From contig BSDZ01000094.1 in the NCBI GenBank assembly GCA_030268105.1, positions 3,816,501-3,880,500 of the forward strand: a DNA stretch of 64,000 bases, written 5' to 3'. Every line of letters starts with the position of its first letter. Positions within the stretch are counted from its first letter, which is position 1. Positions 8,477 to 20,000 of the stretch are shown piece by piece. This DNA comes from Volvox africanus. Its lineage: Eukaryota; Chlorophyta; Chlorophyceae; Chlamydomonadales; Volvocaceae. The notes beneath the pieces were generated by a model. That model was not told the DNA's origin, ran no database searches, and worked only from the letters and a program-made list of their open reading frames with translations. Made by a program: the position numbers and the translations under genes.

Positions 8477-10499
8477 CTGTCTGATTTGAATACCGATGCT
8501 ATTAGCCGACTTTTCGACCAGCATCGGCTCCTGTTGCGCAAGTGCACGCTCGGCAGCTGCTATGCCTGGGCCAGCCTCTTTCTCTACGAGGACGAAATCC
8601 CTCTCTATTTCTTCCACGGAAATTCCGCTGCTATCTTTAATTGGACGAAGGAGTTCGTCAGCCTTGGAAGAATAGCCCGTCAAGAACTCGAAGGACTTGA
8701 CACCCAATTTTTCGAGGCCGCTGATACCGAGGTCGACGGCTGAGATTATGGCATTCGCCTGGAGACACAGATAACAGCAATAAAGTTATTAAAAGTTGCA
8801 TGCATGGTAACGCTCAAGCAGATCATCAGGCAGAATCAATTGTACATGTAATTATACTGATGGTTTTGGGGTGATTCATTCGTGCCTGCTCAAGTAAGCA
8901 AATACCCGTCTGGGTGCCATTACATTATATGCCAGCGTGCATTGAGCGACCCTACCAAATGGTCAAGAGATATTCCTGCTGGCACATACACCGCAGGTTA
9001 TTGCTATGTGCATGGTTGAGATGTTAATAAATGCTTGCATGGATGAGGCCCGAATAAGTGCATGCACAAATGTGATGTATTTTTGCAGGCATGGTCCATG
9101 GATCGGGGTCGGTTAGTGTGTTAAAACTGGGCGCATGCGTACTCCAGTGCTAGAGGCTCCAGCACCGTATGGAAACAAACATGAGCTATGTAGTAGCCGT
9201 ACATTTATGGTAACACACAATCACGATGTAAGGTGCAGAAGCACCCTATCAGCATCTCAAGAGGCCTTTGCCGCTCTCAGCTACTATACTACAAGGTATA
9301 TGTTCATCAGTTCCTTGTTTCAGATGCTTAGCGTCTTGCTGCATGTCACATGCATCCTATCATTATTATTAAAAAGAAAAGAGCATAGAGTCGCAGCGGC
9401 ATGAAGCAGCAGAGAACTGCAAAATAAATGGCTCGACCCTACCAAACTTATAGGGGGTGTAACGGGTGCCAAACAGCGCCAAACAGCCTCTAATCGACTG
9501 TCATGCCATGTTAACACCTTTTATATCCCCTGTGAGTTGGTAGGAAGATGGAAGCAGGCGCCATTTTGTAGATGAGTGCCTTGTACAGCTGACAACGAAC
9601 CGCCTTGCTTGCTCCAAATTATGGTGTGCAACATAGGCTTAGGCTGCCTATTCACCTACTTGCAAATGTGGACGGACTAATTGTCACGTATAGACGCATG
9701 CATGCATACATGCATGCAAGGGCAGGCCTGCGTGGGTGCACGATGCATCTGACAGGATGCATCGATCAGGTCATGTGGAAGTACATAGCAGCAGGACATC
9801 CCCAGGACATGAGTATCACCAGCTGCTGCAATCTGCGCGCAGCCGCCCGCGCACTGTCCTTGCTTGTGGTGCGTAGAACTAAGATAACCTGGTTATATGA
9901 TGACATACCTCAAACTTACCGCTAAATGTTTTTGTTCGGCCCCGGCGATAATACGCATTGTATTGAGGTGTCCTTGGAGATTTTTAACCAGTTCCCCGGT
10001 AATTTCCTGCGTGCATTGGATTGGATTGTTTTGATGCCAATGTTGTCAGTCAGCACAGTATCTCATAATAAGAACATAGTATGTGCCCAAAGCCCACAGG
10101 GACATCATCGTGAGAAGTATATAGATTTTGTTTGTCATCCATGGACACCTTATTGGTGTGTGATGACTAGGATGCAGTCTTATTAGTCTTATATGAACAT
10201 GAAATGTTATAAAATGTGTCACCTGGCGTCCAGCGAACCATATAGATCAAATAATGAAAATAAATCAAATAAGAATGCCTATGTAAGCAAATAAAGGACA
10301 TGACAGACTTGCCATATTCCCGACAAATAATAAAATTGAAAGATTATCATACACTTGCTATAATTGCGCACGCAGATAGACCCTTATCAGCTCTAGTTCG
10401 TATTCCTGTTTGAGTCTGGCATGTGCCCTCCGGTGCAGTTTGTGCACGCCTTTATTACTGTTTTTAATACGCCTATATGAATATAAATTATGCATGTAG

Positions 10500-10610
10500 C
10501 AGTTGAGAGCCGCAAAGGCCTCTCGAGATGCTGACAGGTGCTTCTGCACCTTGATATTGTGCTGGTGTGTGGGCCGTACATGTACGACTACTGCATAGCG
10601 TGTTACATGT
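10500..10610. repeat. Dispersed intronic repeat, family 2 (TACATGTA type)
   Basis: Core: AAAGGCCTCTCGAGATGCTG, GCTTCTGCACCTTGATATTG and CCGTACATGTACGACTA. Found in the same orientation near 17930-18020, 30595-30710, 56090-56190 and 62490-62590, inverted near 9160-9290, 16640-16760 and 54780-54900, with pieces at 14780-14860 and 32855-32900. It produces spurious open frames of 60-96 codons. Confidence 0.65.
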
Positions 10611-11477
10611 GGATTTACTGGTTGAGGGACGATTTTGTATATATGCAAATATCTATACGGATTTTGAGGCCTTTGTTTAGGGCTGTCTCGAGCATTACTG
10701 CAGTAACCTCAAGATTGTCTTTCTGCACAAGTTCACTGGTCTTCAGCATAGCCATCTATCAGTTCTGCTACGGATCTGTTAGTTGGGGCTGCATTGTAAC
10801 TTGCTAGGCCAATACATTATACATATTATGGATCTCATTCATCAGTGGACATGTGACTGTCCTTAATAATGTATATCAATAGTGTTATCTCTTCTTGCAC
10901 ATACCTGATTGTCTATGATCCGGACGAGGACTTGGAAAACGTTGTCAAGATCTTGCATCGTGACCTCGTCCTCGTTTGAAACGGCATTATTTAACGGCAA
11001 TAAGTGCTTGACCGGAGCACTTACACCGACCTGCCTAGGCAACATTTGGGACCTTAGCATTCAATTAATATCCAAATTCATTCGGGTAGATCGTGAGGGT
11101 AGTGCCGACAAAGCCGTGCAGACATATATGGGCCCCCACTGTCTTGGTTAGGGTCTGCCCACATATACTAAAACTAACTGAAACCACATGTACAAAACTT
11201 TACGTACACCAACCATTCAAGAAACTAGTTGTGCATACACACCAAACCCCATACATGTATACATACGTGTTGCACATATACATGCATGCATACTATATAT
11301 GCCGTACCTTTTCATAGAATTTGATGTCCCACCTCGTCCCATTTTTCTTGGACAAGCAGTAGAGTGTCATGCAGAACTTTTGCATCGTGTTTTGGCCAGA
11401 AGGTGTGTAGACGAGCTTCCATAGCGTGTATGTATGGATGGATGGAAAATGTGCATATAACAATCACTTGGGTGTAG

Positions 11478-11499
11478 TTAGGGTTTTAGGGTTTTAGGG
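11478..11499. repeat. Interstitial telomere-type repeat (TTTTAGGG)
   Basis: The 22-bp tract TTAGGG-TTTTAGGG-TTTTAGGG lies in the intron between exons 13 and 12 of copy A. At the same point genes B (19077-19085) and C (57245-57253) have TATCCTGGG with matching flanks on both sides. TTTTAGGG is the telomere unit of Chlamydomonas and relatives. Confidence 0.85.
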
Positions 11500-12029
11500 A
11501 GTATACACAGCTAATATCCTGGATGACCAGTATTGTTACATACAGAGATACAAGATCAGTTCAATGGTAGATAGGTTCTAATCTATCAGCGGTCCAAGCA
11601 CAATCATGTACAAAAGTTGAATATTTTAGTTTTCATAATAAGGCCCAAGAAGCACCATCTTAGCATCTCAACTACTACATACCAACTAGCTGTGAGCAGC
11701 ACGTGCTTCCACCTTGGGATCTAGTCACCCCTCCATTACTTACCGTGTTAAGTATGGTCAACCATACGGGACCTTTTGTGAGGTAGTTGAAGAACATCTC
11801 GCCCCAGTCTTTTTCGTCGTTCACATATGTATCAAGACTTGGGACTAGCTGTCGGAAGGCCAGCGCTTGGGCAATGGTGCTCAGCTCTGTGTAGTTCGGG
11901 TCTGACGCCATGGTATCCTTACCAGAACCGTTCAGATAGAAATCGATCTTTTGGAGTTCATCTTTTTCGAACTTTTCTGAGTATACGTTCGAAGAGCTTA
12001 CCATCTTTGAAATGTAGGCTACACCAAAC

Positions 12030-13370
12030 CTGCAAGCAAGCACGTACGCGAAGGGTATACATGTAAATAGGTCGTGCAGCATGTATCAAGCACCTTGGCC
12101 TGAACACACTGCTGCATGCATAGCTACAGGAGTGCTCATGTGCGTGTGCAATTTGTACGTATCATGCCCCGAAGAAGCTAAGGGCTCCTGAGACAATGAT
12201 AGATGATCAGGACGACTCTTAATTATAATAACTGTGATACTGCAAGGTTTCTCGGATTTCAGGTAATCATTTACTGCACCTATTCAGATAAATTTTCATA
12301 GGTTTAACCTGAACCCTAGCAGCTTGATCATACCTAATGCATCGGGCCCATCACCCCTTGGTAAGCATCAAGCCCCAGATAAGCCCCAGATAAGCAGATG
12401 GAGAGCTAGGAGATTATTTTAATTAGATACCCTCATTCCATACATGCATGCCGGATGGGCAAGTTGAATCCACAATCAGCAACAGAAGTATGCTCTTGCA
12501 TAGAATAAATCTGCCCTTTGAGAGAGCTTGAGTAGGAGGGTCTGGGCTTTGCTAAGATGGCTGTAGAGGTGATGGAGGAGGTGTTTCCTCGGAAATGGAA
12601 TAGCAGCCAAAATAATGTTGGCAGCATCAATGCGCACACGTTTTGATAACGGATGCCCCGTTGCGTCTCTTCCCTCCTGAAGCTCATTATTACATAACCG
12701 CAATTGGACACAATAGGAAGCAATCTGATAATATATGTTATCGCCAGTGCTAGACCTTGCGTTAAATCGCGTTAACTTTCTGTAACCCGAGGCTAACGCG
12801 AGCTTCTGTAGCCATAGTGATATAATCCAACTGACAAAATGCATCATGTTAATTGGCTCATGGTGCTGCAGCCTGGGGCGGCGGTCAGACCATTATTATT
12901 ACAGCAACGGTCTGACTCTGCTTGCTTGTCAACACGCGCGCCAATACGTACTTCATCAGCACAACCTCAATAACCCCCGTAGCAGTATACGCGTCGGGGT
13001 AATAAATAATCACACATAAACAGCCCCAGCACGTCTAATAAGGTAAGAAGCTCATTACTGTGCTGCTAGATGACAATGGGCCCCCTGCATTTAATAGTAC
13101 TATTTTACACACTGTGGTCCTCTTTGGGACTCTTGTACAACGTCATCAACTTGCGTGCGCGCACATTTTGCAGCTTATATAATGTAGCCGTTGGCGGCCG
13201 TCTGCTGGTGCGCCTAAGAAAATATTTGTTGCCAAGTTAAAAGGACATGGCTGATTCTGGCTGGTGGCGGCACCAACTACCTACATGCGTGCACGTGGCT
13301 TACTAGTTCCTAGCGACGGATACCTGCATGCGTCTCCTTTTCACGCACCAAACTTGTGCACCAATACATA
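12030..13370. other. Spacer between gene B 3' end and copy A
   Basis: No gene. 12030-12589 matches intron 11 of genes B and C (around 19619-20110 and 57784-58330). 12590-13370 matches the 3' flank of gene C (49538-50317). The switch occurs at ..TTTCCTCG/GAAATGG, with TCG shared by both parents, which is the breakpoint that removed exons 1-11 of copy A. Confidence 0.75.
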
Positions 13371-14066
13371 TCATCCGGGGATTGGCACTGTAATAGGCTG
13401 GCTACCTGTAGATTTTTTGGCCATACTGTTTTCGTCGCCCCGCTTTCCATTTGAGGGCGTCACGTGGAAAGAGTAGGTCTTTCCAAGTTTCAGACCAGTC
13501 ATGGTTGCCTCCCGAATTGGGTACTCGACGATCTGTGTGGGCAGACCTGATACAATCTCGGCATCAGGGCCTACTTCAAACGCAGCCACAGTGAAGAAGG
13601 TGAGAGGCATTAAGCCGGTGTATTTGGGTTCTGAAAAAGTCACAGAGGCCTTGTTGTTGCCCTTAAGCGTGGCTGTCACACTCGGGACTGGGTCAGGGTA
13701 GGACTGATAATCGAGGCTCTGCAGGAAAGGCTTCGTGGTCTTGGAAATAAACGCCTTCACGTGGTCCTCAGGGGGTTCCTGTTTTTCGGCATGCATGCAC
13801 AACCCAACGATGAAGCCGATGACGCCCAGCATCACAGCGGCTGGCCCGGTGACCATGGCAAGTATTTCACCCACAGCTTCCGTGACGAAGAATGACGCCA
13901 ACTCGGTTCCAAGCATAAGGGATGTGCTTGCCAGTTGCAGGCTGTCCATGGCCAGCTTCAGTTTCTGATTCTTGGTGTTAAGTCCATCCTTGATATCTTT
14001 GTATATCTCAACGCCCAAAATCACGGAATGAGCAAGGAGTGCTAACGTACCCACGGCACGCACGAC
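13371..14066 (-). CDS. Gene B exon 21: hydrophobic segments and FN3 domain, stop
   Basis: 231 codons plus stop, acceptor GTGTGCAG. First part: alternating helical and hydrophobic stretches, with a probable membrane segment MVTGPAAVMLGVIGFIVGLC. Second part: an FN3 fold pattern (ASVTFSEP, LTFFTVAAFEVGP, then LKLGKTYSFHVTPSN). Ends ITVPIPG-stop. The homologue 50318-51013 ends the same way, so the stop is conserved. Nearly invariant between B and C, in contrast to exons 11-19. Confidence 0.85.
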   Translation of the reverse strand, partial: VVRAVGTLALLAHSVILGVEIYKDIKDGLNTKNQKLKLAMDSLQLASTSLMLGTELASFFVTEAVGEILAMVTGPAAVMLGVIGFIVGLCMHAEKQEPPEDHVKAFISKTTKPFLQSLDYQSYPDPVPSVTATLKGNNKASVTFSEPKYTGLMPLTFFTVAAFEVGPDAEIVSGLPTQIVEYPIREATMTGLKLGKTYSFHVTPSNGKRGDENSMAKKSTGSQPITVPIPG

Positions 14067-17000
14067 CTGCACACAGCCATGGGTTGGCATTCGGTGGGCA
14101 TAAAAATATACAACATATAATCAGGATAGCGCCCCCAGTGCTTGTCCTTGCAGAGCAAGTCGCCCACAGTGTAAACCCCTTGATAGGTAGGTATCTCAAA
14201 TTTGCGGATTTATAGATGCACCATGTGTGTACGTATGTCCCAGTTGTGCTTGGCATCAATGTCCGTCCAATCACAACTGCTGAATTCGTTAGTAGTGATG
14301 ATGAATAAACAACTGGTGATGATGACAGAAAGAAGGTAACTCACTTTGGCGGATGCGTTGAAGCGAGCTGTCCACTTTTTCACCTCTTCTGGTGTACTAG
14401 TATTCAAACCAATTTTCTTAGCAGCCCAGGACTTCCCTGCATTCCATTTCTGCAAAAGGAAAAACAGCCCGACAGTCTCCGTGGTAGGTGATGGTGTACC
14501 GCACACATGCATGCCCAATAATCGACGTATATTGCTATGCCATACAATTATGGTATCATCATTATCATCATCATCATTTCGTCATCACAAGTTGAGCAGC
14601 GGCCGCTTGCAACCTGCTGATCCACGTACTTTCGCGCATGGAGGCGTATTTACTTGGCACCCCCTTTCCTTAGCTACTCGGCTTCTTACAAACATAGTTA
14701 TCGTAGAAACTCGGTTCGCGCTTATTAGGAAAATGCTATGTATGCAATAGGTAAGTGCTTTGTTGACTATTCCAGGCGGCGGTGTATTGGTATGTGCTTC
14801 TGCATTTTTACTTTGTTAGGTGTATGCCGTACATGTAAGACTAATATATACAATCTTGCTTCTCCGCTAGGCAGTGTAGAAGGATCCCGTTTTGGTTGCC
14901 CCTTTTGAGAGAGCTTGAGTGGGGATCCAGGCATTTGCTATGGCAGGTGGCTGTGGAGACGGAGGCAGGTGTTACCTCGGTGCAGTGTTGTATCACGAAG
15001 CAACTTTCGCGAAATTTATTATATAAATAATGTAATAATATATAATAAAATATATGTGTTGCATCAAAACTGCATGATTGCACGCATCATGGCACTACTG
15101 TCGTGATCCGTTCGCCACAGAGCGTCACGGAAACGTCTGGTCTCGGAAACAAGATTCAAGCAACCAACTATGGCAAGGTCAGTATCACGGAACCTGAATT
15201 TATTAAGCAATATTATAAAATAAAAGCTGAACTTGGGTAACTAATGTTCAACTGAATTACGTTGCCGGACAGATAATTGATATTGTATTACATCATCCCG
15301 CTAACACATTACGAATGATATGTCTCAGCTGACCCAGAACCGGGGCCTGAAGTGTTTGCTAAAACTGCTATTACCTAGACTATCTTTTATACCTTCATGT
15401 TGTTCATTCCCTCCAGTGTAAGGGACTCGTCATTAAGCAAGGCCGTAACATACCTTTGTGAATCGAATGCGCCTAGCCGCCTTTGAGACCAGTGTCGTCT
15501 CCTGTTGCGCAAGTGCACGCTCGGCAGCTGCTATGCCTGCGCCAGTCTTTCTCTCTACGAGGACAAAATCGTCCAACTCCCCTACCAGGAGTTCTTCAGT
15601 ATCCAAGGTCATTCCGCTGTTATTTTCAAGTGGTGGACGAAGGGATTCGCCAGTCTTGGAAGAATAGCCCGTCAAGAACTCGTAGCCCTTGGCGCCCATT
15701 GAGTCGAGGCCGCTGATACCTTCGTAGACGATTGAGGTTATGGCACTCGCCTGGAGACACAGATAACAGCAATAAAGTTAATAAAAAGTTGCATACATGC
15801 TAACGCCCAAGCGGGTCATCAGGCAGAATCAAGTGTACATGTAATTATACTGATGGTTTTGGGGTGCTTCATTCGTGCCTGCTCAAGTAAGCAAATACCT
15901 GTCTGGGTGCCATTACATTATATGCCAGCGTGCATTGAGCGACCCTACCAAATGGTCAAGAGATATTCCTGCTGGCACATACACCGCAGGTTATTGCTAT
16001 GTGCATGGCTGAGATGTTAATAAATGCTTGCATGGATGAGGCCCGAATAAGTGCATGCACAAATGAGATGTATTTTTTCAGGCATGGTCTAAGGATCAAG
16101 GTCGGTTAGTGTGTTAAAACTGGGCGCATGCGTACTCCAGTGCTAGAGGCTCCAGCGGCAGGTGCCCAGGTGGTGGGTTGTTACTCCGCCGGCCTGCTGC
16201 GTGGCTGGACCAGACCGACGTTCATCGATGTGCATGGTTTGTAGTAGTAAATGTGCAAGCTATATATGTGAATAGTAGTATGTAGTATATAGTAGTATGC
16301 AGGCAGGATAGGAGAGAGAGGCAGGGTTTAGAGACGGAGAGGTAGAAAGAGATGCCTACCTTCTCCTCATCAGGCAGATCATCAAAGTTCACTAGGGCCA
16401 AATAAGTCGAATATAGGGAGGCGCAGTGCATGCCCGCCCCTAAGATGGATCCAAAGAGCTTCAGACCCTTCGCTGAATACTTCTTTAACAAAGACTCGTC
16501 TTTACTGGTCTTGTGCACCCATTTGCGTAAGCGCTGCCAAGAGGGACCGTTGAGTGATGCCAAGAATACTTGGGCGTCCTTACGCAAGTCGCTTGTTTTG
16601 TCCATGAACACCTGCAGAACGCAGCACCGCAGCACCGTAAGGCAGCCAACATGAGCTATGTAGTACATGTATGGTAACACACCATCACGATATAAGGTGC
16701 AGAAGCACCCTATCAGCATCTCAAGAGGCCTTTGCCGCTCTCAGCTACTATACTACAAGCTATATGCTCATCAGTTCCTTGTTTCAGATGCTTAGCGTCT
16801 TGCTGCATGTCACATGCATCCTATCATTATTATTAAAAAGCAAAGAGCATAGGGTCGCAGCGGCATGAAGCAGCAGAGAATTACACAAGGAATGGCTCGA
16901 CCCTACCAACTTATAGGGGGTGTAACTGGTGCCAAACAGCGCCAAACAGCCTCTAACCGACTGTTATGCCATGTTAACACCTGTTATACCCCCTGTGAGT

Positions 17001-20000
17001 TGGTAGGAAGATGGAAGCAGGCGCCATTTTGTAGATGAGTGCCTTGTACAGCTGACAACAAACCGCAATGCTTGCTCCAAATTATGGTGCGCAATATAGA
17101 CCTAAGCTGCCAATTCACCTACTTGCAAATGTGTACAGACTAATTGTCACGTATAGACGCATGCATGCATACATGCATGCAAGGGCAGGCCTGCGTGGGT
17201 GCACGATGCATCTGACAGGATGTATCAGGTCAAGTGGAAGTAGCAGCATATAAGTATCATCAGCCGCTGCGATCTGCCCGCAGCCGCCCGCACACTGTCC
17301 TTGCTTGTGGTGCGTAGAACTAAGATCACCTGGTTATATGATGACATACCTTATGCTGATTTGCTTGATCATCAGCCATGTTGGAATTCAAGATCCCATT
17401 CAATTCCGTGAGGTGTTCACGGAGACGGTCAAGCACTTCCCCATTTTCATCCTGCATTGGATTGCAATGTTTTGATGCCAATATTGTCAGTTAGCACACT
17501 AGCTCATAATAAGGACATCGTATGTGCCCACAGGGAGATCATCGTGAGAAGTATATAGATTTTTGTTTGTCATCCATGAGGTAAGGAACACCTTACTTGT
17601 GTGTGATGACTAGGATGAAATCTTATATAAACATGAAATGTTATAAAATGTGTCACCTTGCGTCCGGATCGAACCACATAGATCAAATAATGTAAGTAAT
17701 TCAAACAAAAATGCCTCCATAAGCGAATAAAGGACTTGCCAGGCTTGCCAGATTCCCGACAAATAATAAATTGAATGATTATCATGCACTTGCTATAATT
17801 GCGCACGCAGATAGACCCTTAGCAGCTCTAGTTCGTGTTCCTGTTTAAGTCTGGCATGTGCCCTCCGGTGCAGTTTGTGTATTACTGTTTTTAGTACGCC
17901 TATATGAATGTATATTATGGATGTAGTAGTTGAGAGCCGCAAAGGCCTATCAAGATGCTGACAGATGCTTCTGCACCTTGATATTGTGCTGGTGTGTGGG
18001 CCGTACATGTACGACTACTGCATAGCGTGTTTCATGTGGATTTACTGTTTGGGGGACGATTTTGTATATATGCAAATATCTATACGGATTTTGAGGCCTT
18101 TGTTTAGGGCTGTCTCGAGCATTACTGCAGCAACCGCAAGATTGCCTTTCTGCACAAGTTCACTGGTCTTCAGCATAGCCATCTATCAGTTCTGCTACGG
18201 ATCTGTTAGTTGGGGCTGCATTGTAGCTTGCTAGGCCAATACATTATACATTTCATGGATCTCATCAATCAGTGGATCATGTGACTGTCCTTAATAATGT
18301 ATATCAATATGTTTATCGCTACTTTGCACATACCTGATTGTTTATGATCCGGACGAGGACTTGGAAAACGTTGTCAAACTCTTTCGTCGTGGCGTCGTCC
18401 GAAATGACCTTATTTAACGGCCATAAGTGCTTGACCGAAGCATCTCCACTGACCTGCTCAGCCAACACTTGGGAGCTCAGCATTCAGTTAATATCCAAAT
18501 TCGTTCGGGTAGTACGTGAGGGTAGTGCCAACAAAGCCGTGCAGACACGTATGGTCCCCCACTGTCTTGAATAGGGTCTGCCGACATATACTAACTGAAA
18601 CCACACGTACAAAACTTCTACCTACACCTACCATTCAAGAAACTAGTTGTGCATACACACCAAACCCCATACATGTATACATACGTGTTGCAAATATACA
18701 TGCATGCATACTATATATGCCTTATACATGCCTTATACATGCCTATGCTGGTGGTGGGTGCTGAACCTGGGAAAACCACTGATTTCGGAGAAGTCGGCAT
18801 GGGAGACTGGATGAGGGTGCCCCGAAATACCGGGGAAGGTAGGGAATGCCAGGTTAGTGGCCACGGGTGATGTACCCCCCTATCCTACACACTATATATG
18901 CCGTACCTTTTCATAGAATTCGATGTCCCACCTCGTCCCATCTTTCTTGGACAAGCAGTAGAGTGTCATGCCGAACTTTTGAATCGTTTTTTGGCCAGAA
19001 GGTGTGTGGACGATCTTCCATAGCGTGTATGTATGGATGGATGGAAAATGTGTATATAACAATCATTTGGGTGTAGTATCCTGGGAGTATACACAGCTAA
19101 TATCCTGGATGACCAGTATTGTTACATATAGCGATACAAGATCAGTTCAATGGTAGATAGGTTCTAATCTATCAGCGGTTCAAGCACAAGCAAGTACAAA
19201 AGCTGAAAATTTTAGTTTCTATAATATGGCCCAAGAAGCACCATCTTAGCATCTCAACTACTACATACCAACTAGCTGTGAGCAGCACGTGCTTCAACCT
19301 TGGGATCTAGTCACCCCTCCATTACTTACCATGTTATGTATGCTCTTCCATACGGGACCTTTTGTGAGGTAGTTGAAGAACATCTTGCCCCAGTCTTTTT
19401 CGTCGTTCACATATGTATCAAGACTTGGGACTAGCTGTCGGAAGGCCAGCGCTTGGGCCACGGTGCTCAGCTCTGTGTAGTTCGGGTCTGACGCCATGGT
19501 GCCATCCTTACCAGAACCGTTCAGATAGAAATCGATCTTTTGGACTTCCTCTTTAGTGAAGTGACTTGCGTAGCCATCCATAGAGCTCACCAGCTTTGAA
19601 ATGTAGGCTACACCAAACCTGCAAGCAAGCACGTACGTGAAGGGTATACATGTAACTAGGTCGTGCAGCATGTATCAAGCACCTTGGCCTGAACACACTG
19701 CTGCATGCATACCTACATGAGTGCTCATGTGCGTGTGCAATTTGTACGTATCATGCCCCTAAGGAGCTAAGGGCGTCGGATTTCAGGTATTTATTTACTG
19801 CACCTATACAGATAAAAAGTATTTTTCATAGGTTTAAGCTGAACCCTAGCAGCCTGATCTTACCTCATGCATAGGGCCCATCACCCCTTGATAAGCATCA
19901 AGCCCCAGATAAGCATATGGAGAGCTAGGAGAATATATTAATTAGCTACCCTCATTCCACACATGCATGCCGGATGAGCAAGTTGAACCCACTATCAGCA

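Larger units (their letters stand above)
8477..12029 (-). pseudogene. Copy A of the Hint/FN3 gene family, both ends missing
   Basis: Seven exons homologous to exons 12-17 and 19 of gene B: 11744-12029, 11308-11415, 10905-11030, 10659-10755, 10382-10449, 9920-10006 and 8477-8758. All are open, keep splice signals and join in frame. Exon 18 is missing; the deletion is in phase, so 17 can splice to 19. Exons 1-11 are lost at a join near 12590 and exons 20-21 are lost at 8071. Exon 17 uses a GTAAGT donor 15 bases earlier than the others. Exon 16 appears to use an AAAG acceptor that restores the 68-nt length. The lack of stops and the in-frame indels are odd for an old pseudogene; it may be young, or expressed as part of a longer transcript. 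Confidence 0.75.

Noticed and set aside
17965..18234. Plus-strand 89-codon frame repeated at 10538-10807 and 56130-56399
   Set aside because: Conserved only because it lies in the duplicated intron and antisense to exon 15; it contains the dispersed TACATGTA repeat and has no protein features.
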